From Modicisalibacter sp049808615 (lineage in GTDB: Bacteria > Pseudomonadota > Gammaproteobacteria > Pseudomonadales > Halomonadaceae): 64,000 nucleotides of DNA. The stretch is taken from contig NZ_JBNCAN010000010.1 of NCBI RefSeq assembly GCF_049808615.1, positions 1 to 64,000 on the forward strand, in the 5' to 3' direction. Below the pieces are notes generated by a model. The model ran no database searches. It was not told where the DNA came from and saw only the letters and a program-made list of their open reading frames with translations. This document shows positions 28,335-36,608 of this stretch, piece after piece (positions within the stretch are counted from its first letter, which is position 1; every line of letters begins with the position of its first letter). The position numbers and the translations under genes are program-made.

Positions 28335-29148
28335 GGAGTACCTCCTGCCATTGGCTTTGGGGAATTCCAGTAAGATCCGCCGCCTTGAGCGTCCGATACG
28401 GCTTATTGATATCGAAAAGAAAATAGTGCTGCGCCAACAGCTGGCGGAGCCAATAGAGCGCTTGACCAGGTTCCAGCCCATAGGCCATATCCAAACCTTG
28501 GGCGATGGTCGTAAGCGGCCGGTCGGGATCGCGCTGGAACTCGTGCAGATACAACTTTTGGTAGTGATCGAGCTCGTCCATGGAGAGCTCATTTTCAGAT
28601 TGGGCAGGATAGAGCCATTGGATGTTAGCGAATGCCGTCTTGGAGACCTCCCTTTCGGTGACGATGGCCCAAGGAATTTCCTTCTCAGCCCAGTACCGCC
28701 TCTCGAGTTCCAGCCTCTCGACGACCTCCGACTTCTCGAGATCGCTGCTGTACTTGGCCTGGATGGCCATAGCCGGCCTGGCGGAATCATCAAAATCGAC
28801 CAGGAAGTCGCTGCTCAGCACCTGTGGAGTGCCCTTGAACCTTGCATGAGGAAGGCCGGCTTCTTCGGCGATCCGGACCGTGTCCTCAACCCGCAAGGGA
28901 AACTGTTCTCGGACGTCGACGACCCTTGGCGACCAGTCCAGCGAAAGGAAGACCGCAAGCTCGAGATCGGACAGGAGATGATGCATCCGCTGGCACTTGC
29001 TGCCGAACAGCCGATGGGAGCGCCCTAGCGAGGAAACGTCCCTGGTATATATGAATGGCTTGTAGTCGGAGCCACGGCCTTGCCCACGCCCCTCCTTCAG
29101 TCGCTTATCGATCTGCGCCTGATTGAGGCCCTTGAAAGTTCCAGCCAT
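28321..29148 (-). CDS. tnsA: Tn7-type endonuclease TnsA
   Basis: This restriction-enzyme-like nuclease cuts the 5' ends of the transposon, so that movement is cut-and-paste. It has 275 residues (Tn7: 273). The catalytic residues occupy the very positions known in Tn7: Glu63 (SDLELAVF), Asp114 (LSSDFLVDF) and Lys132 (IQAKYSS). The C-terminal domain contacts TnsC. The ribosome site before the ATG at 29148 is weak. The operon promoter must lie in the 116 bp between it and the transposon end, next to or among the TnsB sites, so TnsB may repress the operon. Confidence 0.95.
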   Translation of the reverse strand: MAGTFKGLNQAQIDKRLKEGRGQGRGSDYKPFIYTRDVSSLGRSHRLFGSKCQRMHHLLSDLELAVFLSLDWSPRVVDVREQFPLRVEDTVRIAEEAGLPHARFKGTPQVLSSDFLVDFDDSARPAMAIQAKYSSDLEKSEVVERLELERRYWAEKEIPWAIVTEREVSKTAFANIQWLYPAQSENELSMDELDHYQKLYLHEFQRDPDRPLTTIAQGLDMAYGLEPGQALYWLRQLLAQHYFLFDINKPYRTLKAADLTGIPQSQWQEVLRASR

Positions 29149-29167
29149 AAAAGCCAGCGCCTTGTGT

Positions 29168-29181
29168 TGTTGAATTCAACA
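29168..29181. promoter_or_regulatory. Palindrome upstream of tnsA
   Basis: TGTTGAATTCAACA is a perfect 14-bp palindrome 20 bp before the tnsA start, between it and the TnsB sites. It may be an operator for the tns operon; no repressor is identified. Confidence 0.5.
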
Positions 29182-29197
29182 TAGCCGACACTGGCTT

Positions 29198-29264
29198 AGG
29201 ATGACATTTTATTATCAAGGATGATACTTTATTTTCAGGGATGATACTTTATTTTCCTCCCACA
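29198..29264 (-). repeat. Tn7-like right end with three tandem TnsB sites
   Basis: Three head-to-tail 20-bp repeats occupy 29198-29217, 29218-29237 and 29238-29257, of type AGGATGATACTTTATTTTCA. The last six transposon bases on the minus strand are TGTGGG (terminus at 29264). TGTGGGAGGAAAATAAAGT resembles the Tn7 end and the first TnsB site. The adjacent five bases, 29265-29269 (TCTAT), are the expected target duplication; the partner copy was not found in the window. Confidence 0.85.
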
Positions 29265-30286
29265 TCTATATCCTTCAGCGCCGCCACAGAGCCCCAGGGG
29301 CGTCCCTCGGCGACAAGCTCGGCCCGGGCAGGACCGATGTGGGGCAGCCCCTCCAGGGCACCCTCCGGGCTCTCGTTGAGGTCTATGCAGCTCAGGTCGG
29401 ACGGCGCCACGTCTTCGCTCGGTGTGGCGTCAGTGCCAGGCCAGGCATAGAGCTGAATCTCAGCGCCATCGGTGGCCAGGAAAATCGGCGCGTGGTCGGA
29501 GACCCTGGACCGAGCCTCCTCGTGGTTCATGCCCAGCAAGGTGGGAAACGGGATCACACCAGTATCGCTGATGGAGAGTTCGTTCGGGTTGAGCCAGAAG
29601 TTGTCGTAGAGGTGCCGGTACACGCCGGTCTCATGCGCCAGCGTGGTCGCCACACGATTCAGCGCGGGAGAGGCGCCAGCAGATCGCAGAGGCCCCCAGG
29701 CCTCGTGGTCCGGCTCCAGGTTGAAGTCGCCGGCCAGGACTCGCGGCGTGTCTGGGTAGACCTCCTCCAGCCATCCCCAGTAGTCGGCCAAGGCCTCCAC
29801 CTCCCGCGCACGTTCGCTGACGCTATCCCCATAGATGACATGCAGGTTGGCCAGCGCCAGCTCCTGCCCCGTCTCGCGATCGCGGAACATGGCTGAGTAG
29901 GGCTCACGGGCGAACACGTCATCATGATCCAGGAACACCACTGCCCCCTCAGCGTACTCCACCTCCGACAAGCGCCAGACAAAGCCGTAGTGCTCCCGGT
30001 AACGCTCCCCCTCGCCAAGGGAATGGCTGGCCATGGCTCCCCAGGCTTCGCCGGTTGTCGACTCGAGGTGGGCGACCAGCTCCTCGAGGGCGCTCTCGTC
30101 CATCAGCTCCTGCAAGGCGATGAGGTCCATCGACTGGGCGACATGGGCGACCTTCTCGACTTCCTTGCCGTTGTCCCAGCCGAGTTGGCGCACATTCCAG
30201 CTACCCAGGATCATGTCGGCTGGCGCCAGGGTGGGAGAGAGCGCCAGCACAGCACTGGCAATCGTGATGGGGGCTTTGAATGTCAT
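29249..30286 (-). pseudogene. Secreted endonuclease/exonuclease/phosphatase with helix-hairpin-helix, cut by the transposon
   Basis: The protein has a signal-like N-terminus (ITIASAVLALSPTLAPAD), an EEP nuclease fold and a C-terminal helix-hairpin-helix tail. EEP motifs are LGSWNVRQLGW, IALQELMDE, LAGDFNLEPDH and VSDHAPIFLA, with the metal-binding Glu, Asp/Asn and Asp-His residues. The tail reads LPHIGPARAELVAEGRPWGS and then ALKDI. The start at 30286 follows GGAGG. The native frame ends at 29265; the last codons (VGGK, stop) come from the transposon end. Only the second half of the final hairpin is lost, so the nuclease domain may still fold. It presumably was a periplasmic DNA nuclease of the plasmid. 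Confidence 0.85.
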
Positions 30287-30299
30287 GGTTCCTCCGTGC

Positions 30300-31334
30300 T
30301 TAGGATTTATCGCCCCGTGTCGGTTGTGACGCATCGGAGCGCTGGTCTAACTGGCCACGCAACACCTCTTCACGGGCGTGCGAGACCGCGAGTTCTGTCC
30401 GCGTATCGGCCAGCTCTTGCCTGATCCCCTTCAGCTCCTCGATCTGCTCCCGGGCGGTCTTCAGCTCGGCGTTTGCCTCACTGGCCGAGGCCCTGAGTTG
30501 GTCGATGGTGCTTCGTAGGCTGGCGCTCTCTTCCTTCAGCTCGTCGTTCCGCTTGGCGGTCGAGGCTTGCTCCGAGCGCAGGCTGGCCTGCTCCTGCTGG
30601 AGCGAGGACAGCTCCTGGCTGACCTCTTCCAGGGTCTGCTGGTGGCGTGCTTCCCGCTGTCGTGCAGCCTCAAGCTCTCTGGTGGTGCTCTTGAGGTCAC
30701 TCTCGACGGTGGCCAACTGGTTGCCGATCGAGGCCTTGTCCTCGCGCAGCTGATCCACGGCCGACTGCAACTGCTGTACCTGGCCCCGAGCTGTCTCCAG
30801 CTGGTCGCTTTGCCGGCTCAGCTGGCCATGGAGATCGTTGACACGCTCCATGGCGTCCTCGGCGCGTTGCTTGGCGGTAGCCGTTTCGGTGGCCAGTGTC
30901 TGGTTCTCTTCCGTCAGACGTGCAACCTGTGCCTTCTCGTGTTCGTGGTCCTCCCGCATGGACGCGATCCGGGCCTCAAGCCGCTCGACCTCCCTGAGGG
31001 CTTCATCTCGTTCGTCATGGGCCGCCTTCAGCTGCTCAGTCGACTGGGCGCGAATCCTCTCAACATCCTCATCCGCCAGCTGGCTGGCGCTACGCCACAG
31101 CTCAGCACCAACGCGCTCGAGGACCGTGCGAATTTCCTTGGGCATGTCCCGGATGGCGACAGCCGTGACCATCTGGCTCTCCCTCCACTCCCGCATGACT
31201 GGCGAGATATGGGACAGGGAGCCGCCGCCCAGGCGCTCCCGGACCTGCTCGTTGGTGGGCTTGTCCACGCCTTCCGCTACCAGCTCTTCCGCGGCCGCTA
31301 CAATGCGCTGTTGGATCTCAGGCTTGATCGTCAT
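30300..31334 (-). CDS. kfrA: KfrA-like plasmid DNA-binding coiled-coil protein
   Basis: This resembles KfrA of IncP/IncU plasmids, a nucleoid-organising protein that supports plasmid stability and represses its own gene. It has 344 residues from the ATG at 31334 (GAGAGAGG upstream); the longer upstream frame runs through the operator and was rejected. An N-terminal helical DNA-binding domain (KPEIQQRIVAAAEELVAEG, then NEQVRERLGGGSLSHISPVM) covers about 1-60. Residues about 95-330 form one long alanine/glutamine/glutamate-rich coiled coil. A large inverted repeat, the probable operator, lies 16 bp before the start. Confidence 0.88.
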   Translation of the reverse strand: MTIKPEIQQRIVAAAEELVAEGVDKPTNEQVRERLGGGSLSHISPVMREWRESQMVTAVAIRDMPKEIRTVLERVGAELWRSASQLADEDVERIRAQSTEQLKAAHDERDEALREVERLEARIASMREDHEHEKAQVARLTEENQTLATETATAKQRAEDAMERVNDLHGQLSRQSDQLETARGQVQQLQSAVDQLREDKASIGNQLATVESDLKSTTRELEAARQREARHQQTLEEVSQELSSLQQEQASLRSEQASTAKRNDELKEESASLRSTIDQLRASASEANAELKTAREQIEELKGIRQELADTRTELAVSHAREEVLRGQLDQRSDASQPTRGDKS

Positions 31335-31349
31335 GCCTCTCTCTCCCGG

Positions 31350-31390
31350 TGTATGTATTGTATGTATGTATAATACATACAATACATACA
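31350..31390. promoter_or_regulatory. Long inverted repeat, KfrA operator
   Basis: Two perfect 18-bp arms (31350-31367 and 31373-31390; left arm TGTATGTATTGTATGTAT) are separated by five bases. Each arm itself contains repeated GTAT units. It lies between kfrA and the ardC terminator and presumably overlaps the kfrA promoter. Confidence 0.85.
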
Positions 31391-31416
31391 TAGCGCCACG
31401 GGAATCGCCCGTCCAG

Positions 31417-31443
31417 AAAAAAGCCTTCCCGTGGGGGAAGGCT
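31417..31443 (-). terminator. Terminator of ardC
   Basis: On the minus strand AGCCTTCCC pairs with GGGAAGGCT, followed by TTTTTT. It lies 19 bp beyond the ardC stop. Confidence 0.85.
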
Positions 31444-31461
31444 GTTGAATGGGTGTTGCTG

Positions 31462-32370
31462 TCACGCAACCGCAGTAGCGGCCGGTGAATCCGAGTCTTC
31501 ATCAAGCATCCCGCACTCTTGTGCGAGCTGTTCAATGAAGGTGACCGCCTTCTGTGCATCCGACAGAGCACGGTCCAGCTCCTTCGCCTGATCACCAGTA
31601 AGCCGTGAGGCCCAGCCGGTGAGGTAGGACGCGGAGTTTTCCGGGGTAGCAGGCAAGCCAAAACGCATGGCAGCAAGCCAGGCGCCAGCTTCCGCTACTA
31701 CCTCCTCTCGAGCGCGATCGCTTTTGTCGCGGTTCAAGCGGTTGGCAGCGCCAGTCGCATGAATCAGCTCATGCAGCCCAGTCGCCGCAATTTCGCTGAC
31801 TTCATGGAACTGCTCAGGGCGAGGCAGGCGGATACCGTCCGTAGAGGGCCGGTAGTAGGCCTTGTCGCCTCCCCAGGTCAGAGCTACCCCTGAGGCCTCA
31901 ATCAGCCGCGCAACGAACTGCACGGGCTCTGGTTGGGCCTCAATGACGGGGGGCTTGGCAGCTTCCGTCAGCGGGTCAGCCAGCTGCTGCTCGTTGAAGA
32001 CGTAGAAGATTCGGTTCACCGGGATGACCTTCTCCTCGATGTTGCCGTTCTCGTCCTTCTCGCGCTTCTTGTGGAATTTCCAGAATTCCACCGGAGTGCC
32101 CTTCTCACCCTTGCGAGGGTGTGTGCCAAGATCCTTCGCTTGCTTGAAGGTGACCCAGGCAGGGCTCGTGTAGCCGAATCGATCTGCTGCGACCCAGAGG
32201 CTCACGATATTCGACCAACCCGTATACACGCGGCCTGATGAGGCGTTGTAGGGCTGGCTCACATCCGTGTCACCAGGCTTCCAGGGTTTCTGCCAGGGGG
32301 CGGTGCCTTCCTTCAGGCCCTGGATGAGTGCTTCCCGAATGCCGTCGATCGCACGCTTGCTCTTGCTCAT
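31462..32370 (-). CDS. ardC: ArdC-family antirestriction protein
   Basis: ArdC proteins protect incoming plasmid DNA from type I restriction and bind single-stranded DNA. The protein has 302 residues (pSa ArdC: 297). The N-terminal ssDNA-binding domain (DUF1738 type) covers about 3-130 (APWQKPWKPG, GRVYTGWSNIVSLW, WVTFKQAKDLG, RKGEKGTPVEFWK). The C-terminal zincin-like metalloprotease domain has His200-Glu201-x-x-His204 (GLHELIHATGAANR). It is transcribed from the shared leader element at 32371-32436, back to back with radC. It fits a leading-region anti-defence gene, expressed early after conjugation. Confidence 0.92.
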   Translation of the reverse strand: MSKSKRAIDGIREALIQGLKEGTAPWQKPWKPGDTDVSQPYNASSGRVYTGWSNIVSLWVAADRFGYTSPAWVTFKQAKDLGTHPRKGEKGTPVEFWKFHKKREKDENGNIEEKVIPVNRIFYVFNEQQLADPLTEAAKPPVIEAQPEPVQFVARLIEASGVALTWGGDKAYYRPSTDGIRLPRPEQFHEVSEIAATGLHELIHATGAANRLNRDKSDRAREEVVAEAGAWLAAMRFGLPATPENSASYLTGWASRLTGDQAKELDRALSDAQKAVTFIEQLAQECGMLDEDSDSPAATAVA

Positions 32371-32436
32371 GATCCATCTCCTCTCTCATTCCTGCGGAAT
32401 GCAGGTCTCGTGGGGAGATAGGGCGGGTGGTGACAC
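32371..32436 (-). promoter_or_regulatory. Shared leader element 1 (ardC)
   Basis: Read on the minus strand: GTGTCA, eight bases, CCCTATCTCC, GAGACC, a CCTGC/GCAGG hairpin, then ATGAGAGAGGAGAT before the ATG. The block ATCTCC upstream is complementary to the GGAGAT of the ribosome site. Confidence 0.85.
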
Positions 32437-32450
32437 GAAGGGCGGCCAGG

Positions 32451-32511
32451 TCAGTGATCTCCCTATCTCTGGGTGAGGCCCGGCAACGGGTATGAGAGAG
32501 AGGAGAATGTG
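32451..32511 (+). promoter_or_regulatory. Shared leader element 2 (radC)
   Basis: This is the only plus-strand copy: CCCTATCTC, TGAGG, a CCCGGCAACGGG hairpin (arms changed on both sides compared with the CCTGC form), then TATGAGAGAGAGGAG before the radC start. Confidence 0.8.
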
Positions 32512-33066
32512 ATGAAGCGCACGAACCAAATGGATCTGTTCGCAGTATCCGAGCCGGCTGAGGTCTATGCCTTCCCTGGAAAGGGGCTTGCAGTGGAACC
32601 TGGCCAGCGCAAGAAGGAAGAGGACGCTGTGATCGCAGAGGCTCTGCGGATCATCGAGAGCCGGGTCTATGGCAAGTACCAGGACTTTCACGCCGTTTTC
32701 ACTCGGCCGAACATCGTTCTGGACTACCTGACGCTTCGCTATGCCACCGTGCCCTACGAGGTCTTCTCGGTTAGCTGGCTGGATTCCCAGCATCGGTTGA
32801 TCGAGCATGAAGAGCTGTTCCGGGGCACGCTGGACAGTGCTTCGGTCTACCCGCGTGAAATAGCTCGTAGGGCTCTGGAGGTGAATGCTGGGGCTGTGAT
32901 CCTATCGCATAACCACCCCGCGGCGACGACAGAGCCGAGTCATGCAGATCGTCAGATCACGAAGCGCATCCAGGAGGTTCTTGGGTTGCTCGACGTGAGA
33001 GTGCTTGATCACATCATCGTGGCAGGCACGGAATGCACGAGCTTCGCTGAACGAGGCTTGATGTAG
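32512..33066 (+). CDS. radC: RadC-family JAB/MPN domain protein
   Basis: The protein has 184 residues from the ATG at 32512 (GGAG six bases upstream). It is mostly a JAMM/MPN metallohydrolase domain. The zinc motif is His133-x-His135 in LSHNHPAATTEPSHAD with Asp146; DSQHRLIEHEELFRGTLD provides the acidic partner and substrate loop. Plasmid RadC homologues lack the long N-terminal region of chromosomal RadC, as here. The biochemical role is unsettled. It shares the leader element of the anti-restriction and recombination genes, suggesting early expression in a new host. Confidence 0.9.
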   Translation: MKRTNQMDLFAVSEPAEVYAFPGKGLAVEPGQRKKEEDAVIAEALRIIESRVYGKYQDFHAVFTRPNIVLDYLTLRYATVPYEVFSVSWLDSQHRLIEHEELFRGTLDSASVYPREIARRALEVNAGAVILSHNHPAATTEPSHADRQITKRIQEVLGLLDVRVLDHIIVAGTECTSFAERGLM

Positions 33067-33091
33067 CGATAGCGGCCTAGCCGCTTCATAG

Positions 33092-33123
33092 CCCCTCTGG
33101 CAGCTTTGCTGGAGGGGTTTTTT
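33092..33123 (+). terminator. Terminator of radC
   Basis: CCCCTC pairs with GAGGGG around an inner CAGC/GCTG stem, followed by TTTTTT. Confidence 0.85.
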
Positions 33124-33329
33124 CATGGCCAGTGTATGGGCCTGGGAAGCAGTTAGGGCTCCTGTGGTGATGGCTCGAAGCCCATACCTGCCGATGGTCG
33201 ATCGTCCCGAACCGTCTATGCGGTTATAGGTAGTAAAAGGGTTATAGGGTTTGGGCGGGGCTAAAACAGGGATAGGGGCGGTAGAAAAGCGGGTAACCTG
33301 ATGAGTTAAATGGATGTTTGCCGAAATAT
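33124..33329. other. Gap between radC terminator and iteron region
   Basis: No gene is seen. The sequence drops in GC content near 33220-33310 and leads into the first three tight iterons. Confidence 0.4.
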
Positions 33330-33650
33330 CGGTGCAGCATCCCCACCGCTTGCGGTGCAACATCCCCACCGCCTGCGGTGCAACATCCCCACCTATGGCC
33401 CAAAGTTATTCAAGAGATACCCACAGAAAACTCGAAATTGTCCACATTTGATGGGGTTGTGGCGCCTTCGGTGCAGCATTCCCACCTATGAAAACGGCCG
33501 CCATCCCGATTGACAGTCACTCCTCCATCTGGGCTCTCCCTTTCGGTGCAGCATTCCCACCGAAAAAAGCAGCCACCCAACTGATTAAAAAGTAACCAGT
33601 GCAACATCCCCACCGAAAGTGGCCGCCTTCGGTGCAGCATCCCCACCTAC
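33330..33650 (+). repeat. Iteron cluster A, seven copies
   Basis: Seven copies of the 17-bp core GGTGCARCATYCCCACC are all on the same strand. The first three have 22-23-bp spacing and the other four irregular spacing. Confidence 0.9.
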
Positions 33651-33720
33651 GAAATGGCACTTACCCACAAGGTTGCCCACAACAAATGTGGATACCGGGA
33701 CGGGCCACACACACTTTATA
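33330..33720. other. Probable replication origin (oriV) core
   Basis: Three tight direct repeats of about 22 bp (CGGTGCARCATCCCCACC) start at 33330. Four more copies lie at about 33469, 33543, 33599 and 33629, with short AT-rich stretches between them. TTACCCACA near 33662 and TTGTCCACA near 33437 are one or two changes from a DnaA box. A RepA-type gene lies 1.8 kb away. This combination is typical of an iteron-controlled plasmid origin. Confidence 0.7.
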
Positions 33721-33919
33721 CCGTTAACATTTGGAGCGATGCCTTGCCCCCAGGTCGGCAGCTCGAGGACAGAGCGGGGATGGGCTGGATCTCGACTGGC
33801 CTGGGCTTAGGTATGGAGGGTAGGGGAGCCGTAGGTTCCTGCTTGAGCACAAGAGGAGGCAGAGCTGTGGCCGGTGCCCATCGTGGTTTCACGGATGGTG
33901 GCAGCGATCGTGCGTTCAC
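33721..33919. other. Spacer between iteron clusters
   Basis: About 200 bp without iterons and without a recognisable gene. Part of it (around 33885-33915, TTTCACGGATGGTGGCAGCG) recurs with changes at about 34763-34795 in the gap of cluster B. Confidence 0.5.
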
Positions 33920-35430
33920 ATGCGGCGCAGCGTCCCCACCTATCGGCAAGGCCGGTGCTGGCGCCCGTGGTGGCCATCGGTGCAGCGTTCCCACCTGCCG
34001 GCACGGCCAGGAGACGGTGCTCGAGGTGCCCATCGGCGCAGCATCCCCACCTATCGGCAGGGCCGGTGCTGGCGCCCGGGGCAGCCATCGGTGCAGTGTT
34101 CCCACCTACGCCAGCATGTGACCTGGAGCCGGTGCTCAAGGTGGCCTACGGCGCAGCATTCCCACCTACCGGCACGGCCAGGAGACGGTGCCCAGCGCGG
34201 CCATCGGCGCAGCATCCCCACCTACCGGCACGGCCGGCAGCTGGCGCCCCAGGGGGCCATCGGTGCAGCATCCCCACCTACCGGCAGGGCCGGGAGCCGG
34301 TGCCCAGCGCGGCCATCGGCGCAGCGTTCCCACCTATCGGCAGGGCCGGTGCTGGCGCCCAGGGCGGCCATCGGTGCAGCGTTCCCACCTATCGGCAAGG
34401 CCGAGAATCGGCGCCCAGGACGGCCTGCGGTGCAGCGTTCCCACCTACTGACAAGGCCGGGTGACGGGGCTCGAGGTGGCCATCGGTACAGCGTTCCCAC
34501 CTACCGGCACGGCCAGGAGACGGTGCTCGAGGCAGCCATCGGTGCAGTATTCCCACCTGTCAGCAGGGCAGGGTGCTGGCGCCCAGGGCGGCCTGCGGTG
34601 CAGCGTTCCCACCTACGCCAGCATGACCTCGAGCCGGCGCTCGAGGTGGCCATCGGTGCAGCATCCCCACCTACCGGCACGGCCGGGAGCTGGCGCCCAG
34701 GACGGCCTGCGGTACAGCGTTCCCACCTATCGGCAGGGCCGGGAGTCAGTGCTCATCGTACTTTCACGGACGATGGCAGCGATCGTGCTTTCACCTGCGG
34801 CTGGCGATCCTCGCAGCTCCTCCCAAGACAGGCGCGTTGCAGGCGGCCTGCGGTGCAGCGTTCCCACCTATCAGCAAGGCCGGGTGCCGGTGCCCAGGGC
34901 GGTCTTCGGCGCAGCGTTCCCACCTATCAGCAAGGCCGGGTGCCGGTGCCCAGGGCGGTCTTCGGCGCAGCGTTCCCACCTATCGGCAAGGCCGGTGCTG
35001 GCGCCCGTGGTGGCCATCGGTGCAGCGTTCCCACCTGCCGGCACGGCCAGGAGACGGTGCTCGAGGTGCCCATCGGCGCAGCATCCCCACCTATCGGCAG
35101 GGCCGGTGCTGGCGCCCGGGGCAGCCATCGGTGCAGTGTTCCCACCTACGCCAGCATGTGACCTGGAGCCGGTGCTCAAGGTGGCCTACGGCGCAGCATT
35201 CCCACCTACCGGCACGGCCAGGAGACGGTGCTCGAGGTGCACATCGGCGCAGCATCCCCACCTATCGGCAGGGCCGGTGCTGGCGCCCGGAGCGGCCATC
35301 GGTACAGCGTTCCCACCTACCGGCACGGCGAGGAGACGGCGGCCGGGGCAGCCATCGGTGCAGTGTTTCCACCTATGCCCTCACGGCCGGGAACAGTGCT
35401 CGAGGTGGGCAGCGGTGCAGCAGACTTATC
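33920..35430 (+). repeat. Iteron cluster B, about 25 copies
   Basis: About 25 copies of CGGYGCAGCRTTCCCACCTA lie in the same orientation with spacing of mostly 53-60 bp; one larger gap at about 34725-34850 holds unrelated sequence. Each core is usually followed by TCGGCA or CCGGCA, GGGCCGG and a GC-rich spacer. A stretch of about 260 bp at 33930-34190 recurs almost perfectly at 34970-35230. Many frames are open here only because the repeats contain few stop codons. The last copy near 35413 is degenerate. Confidence 0.9.
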
Positions 35431-35477
35431 CTATCTGGAGAGGGGAGCGGTTTTCGGTATTAGCAAATTCTCGCCTA

Positions 35478-35510
35478 ATAAAAATGGCCGCAGAAAACAT
35501 CCTGCGGCCA
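35478..35510 (-). terminator. Terminator of repA
   Basis: On the minus strand TGGCCGCA pairs with TGCGGCCA and is followed by TTTTTATT. Confidence 0.85.
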
Positions 35511-35537
35511 GCTTGATTAGAGGAGTTTATATGAGGT

Positions 35538-36572
35538 CTATTCACTCTTCCCAGAGTTTGTTAAAGCCTTCTTGGCAGTAACTATACCATTCTTGTAGTT
35601 TGCCTTTTTCACCACCTTAACAAATTCTTTGGTGGGGTATATCCTGTAGACAATATCAACCAGTTTCTTTCCATCCTTTATTCGTTCTCCATCATCGTAA
35701 CTTTCGATGACATTGTGTTCCTTCAGCGTTTCAAGAGCTGTCTTCATGGCCCTCACGTTCGTCTTCATGAGGTCAGAGAGGCCCCTTGGGCTCCCTTTGA
35801 GGAATGAGACAAGGCGCGGCGTGTAGGGGTTGCTGGAGGATGCTTGGCTCCAGTGGTGGCTCATTCTCTTATGTATATAGCGAGCCAATGGGCTCTTGAT
35901 TGCCATAGAAGTTTTGTAGTCATACAGCCTGAAAGTATGGTTATGAATGCTGTCCGTTACCAATGGATTGAACTGCACATAACACTTTGTATCGCCTTCG
36001 CGTAGTTTCAGGTCTTTTCTTGTGGTGAGCCCTACCATAGGGAAAAAGCTGGATGAGATTACTGTTTCGCCGTCCTCAGAGACCGTCTCAAGCTGTGCGC
36101 CACGGCACACAAGTATGGCCTCTTTTATCTCGCTGAGCTTGAATTCGTGATTATTCTTTTTAAGCTCATTGCGAAGCTGGTAAAAAGTAAAAAGCACACC
36201 AACTTTTCCATCGATCATTGCAATTCCGCCGTTTACGGCGAGTTTTCTTAGAGCATCTTCAATGATTTCTTCACGCTCACCAGGATAAACAAGCTCCGGT
36301 TCTCCGGGGCGTGTTTCGATAAGGGCAGGGCGAACCTTTACCTTTATAACTCTTCCACCGACACGGCACTCTCTTTCCTTTGCCGCCGCTTGACGAATAT
36401 CTGTGAAACGGCGGCGCCTATCTAATGAGTATTTGGGCAAAGAGTCATAAATGTCGATGCTGTTGCTGTAGTCTTTATCACGAGCATCCAGCAGGCTGAA
36501 AAGGTCGAGCTGCGGCGTCTTGCTCACCGATATTGCCTGTATGTCCTTGTCATTGCTGCGCTTTTTCGACAT
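35538..36572 (-). CDS. repA: Plasmid replication initiator (RepA/TrfA-like)
   Basis: The 344-residue protein is proposed to bind the iterons and open the origin. Assignment rests on overall resemblance to TrfA/RepA-type winged-helix initiators: N-terminal leader with SKTPQLDLFSLLD, central MIDGKVGVLFTFYQLRNELK, YVQFNPLVTDSI and LARYIHKRMSHHWSQ, and a C-terminal winged helix (SDLMKTNVRAMKTALETLKE, NVIESYD). The adjoining iteron array supports it. The ATG at 36572 has AGGGG six bases upstream. The gene is clearly more AT-rich than the rest of the backbone and is preceded by an mvaT-like gene in the same orientation, 36 bp away. Confidence 0.82.
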   Translation of the reverse strand: MSKKRSNDKDIQAISVSKTPQLDLFSLLDARDKDYSNSIDIYDSLPKYSLDRRRRFTDIRQAAAKERECRVGGRVIKVKVRPALIETRPGEPELVYPGEREEIIEDALRKLAVNGGIAMIDGKVGVLFTFYQLRNELKKNNHEFKLSEIKEAILVCRGAQLETVSEDGETVISSSFFPMVGLTTRKDLKLREGDTKCYVQFNPLVTDSIHNHTFRLYDYKTSMAIKSPLARYIHKRMSHHWSQASSSNPYTPRLVSFLKGSPRGLSDLMKTNVRAMKTALETLKEHNVIESYDDGERIKDGKKLVDIVYRIYPTKEFVKVVKKANYKNGIVTAKKALTNSGKSE

Positions 36573-36608
36573 CGTAAACCCCTACAGCCTGCTGCTAAAT
36601 GTGGCCTT

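Larger units (their letters stand above)
21514..29264 (-). mobile_element. Tn7-like transposon core with right end; left end not seen
   Basis: A complete tnsABCDE set reads inward from a right end at 29264, the same organisation as Tn7. The terminal bases read TGTGGGAGGAAAATAA on the minus strand, close to the Tn7 end TGTGGGCGG. Three 20-bp TnsB-type repeats stand just inside. TnsD is the targeting protein for the glmS attachment site and TnsE the one for conjugal plasmids and replicating DNA. Here the element sits in a plasmid gene, as TnsE targeting predicts. The left end must lie at lower coordinates or outside the window, so cargo is at least 21 kb if uninterrupted. Confidence 0.85.

Noticed and set aside
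28335..28793. N-terminal extension of tnsB giving 848 residues
   Set aside because: It reads tnsA sequence in another frame. The GTG at 28334 has a good ribosome site and gives the Tn7 residue numbering.
33330..35430. CRISPR array
   Set aside because: The spacers are related to each other rather than unique, repeat units vary, spacing is irregular and no cas genes are near.
33874..35516. Long open frames of 196-413 residues across iteron cluster B, rich in RSHLSARP or AAFPPIG repeats
   Set aside because: Several frames are open at once only because the repeat lacks stop codons. No ribosome site, no non-repeat domain, and the sequence is better explained as iterons and spacers.
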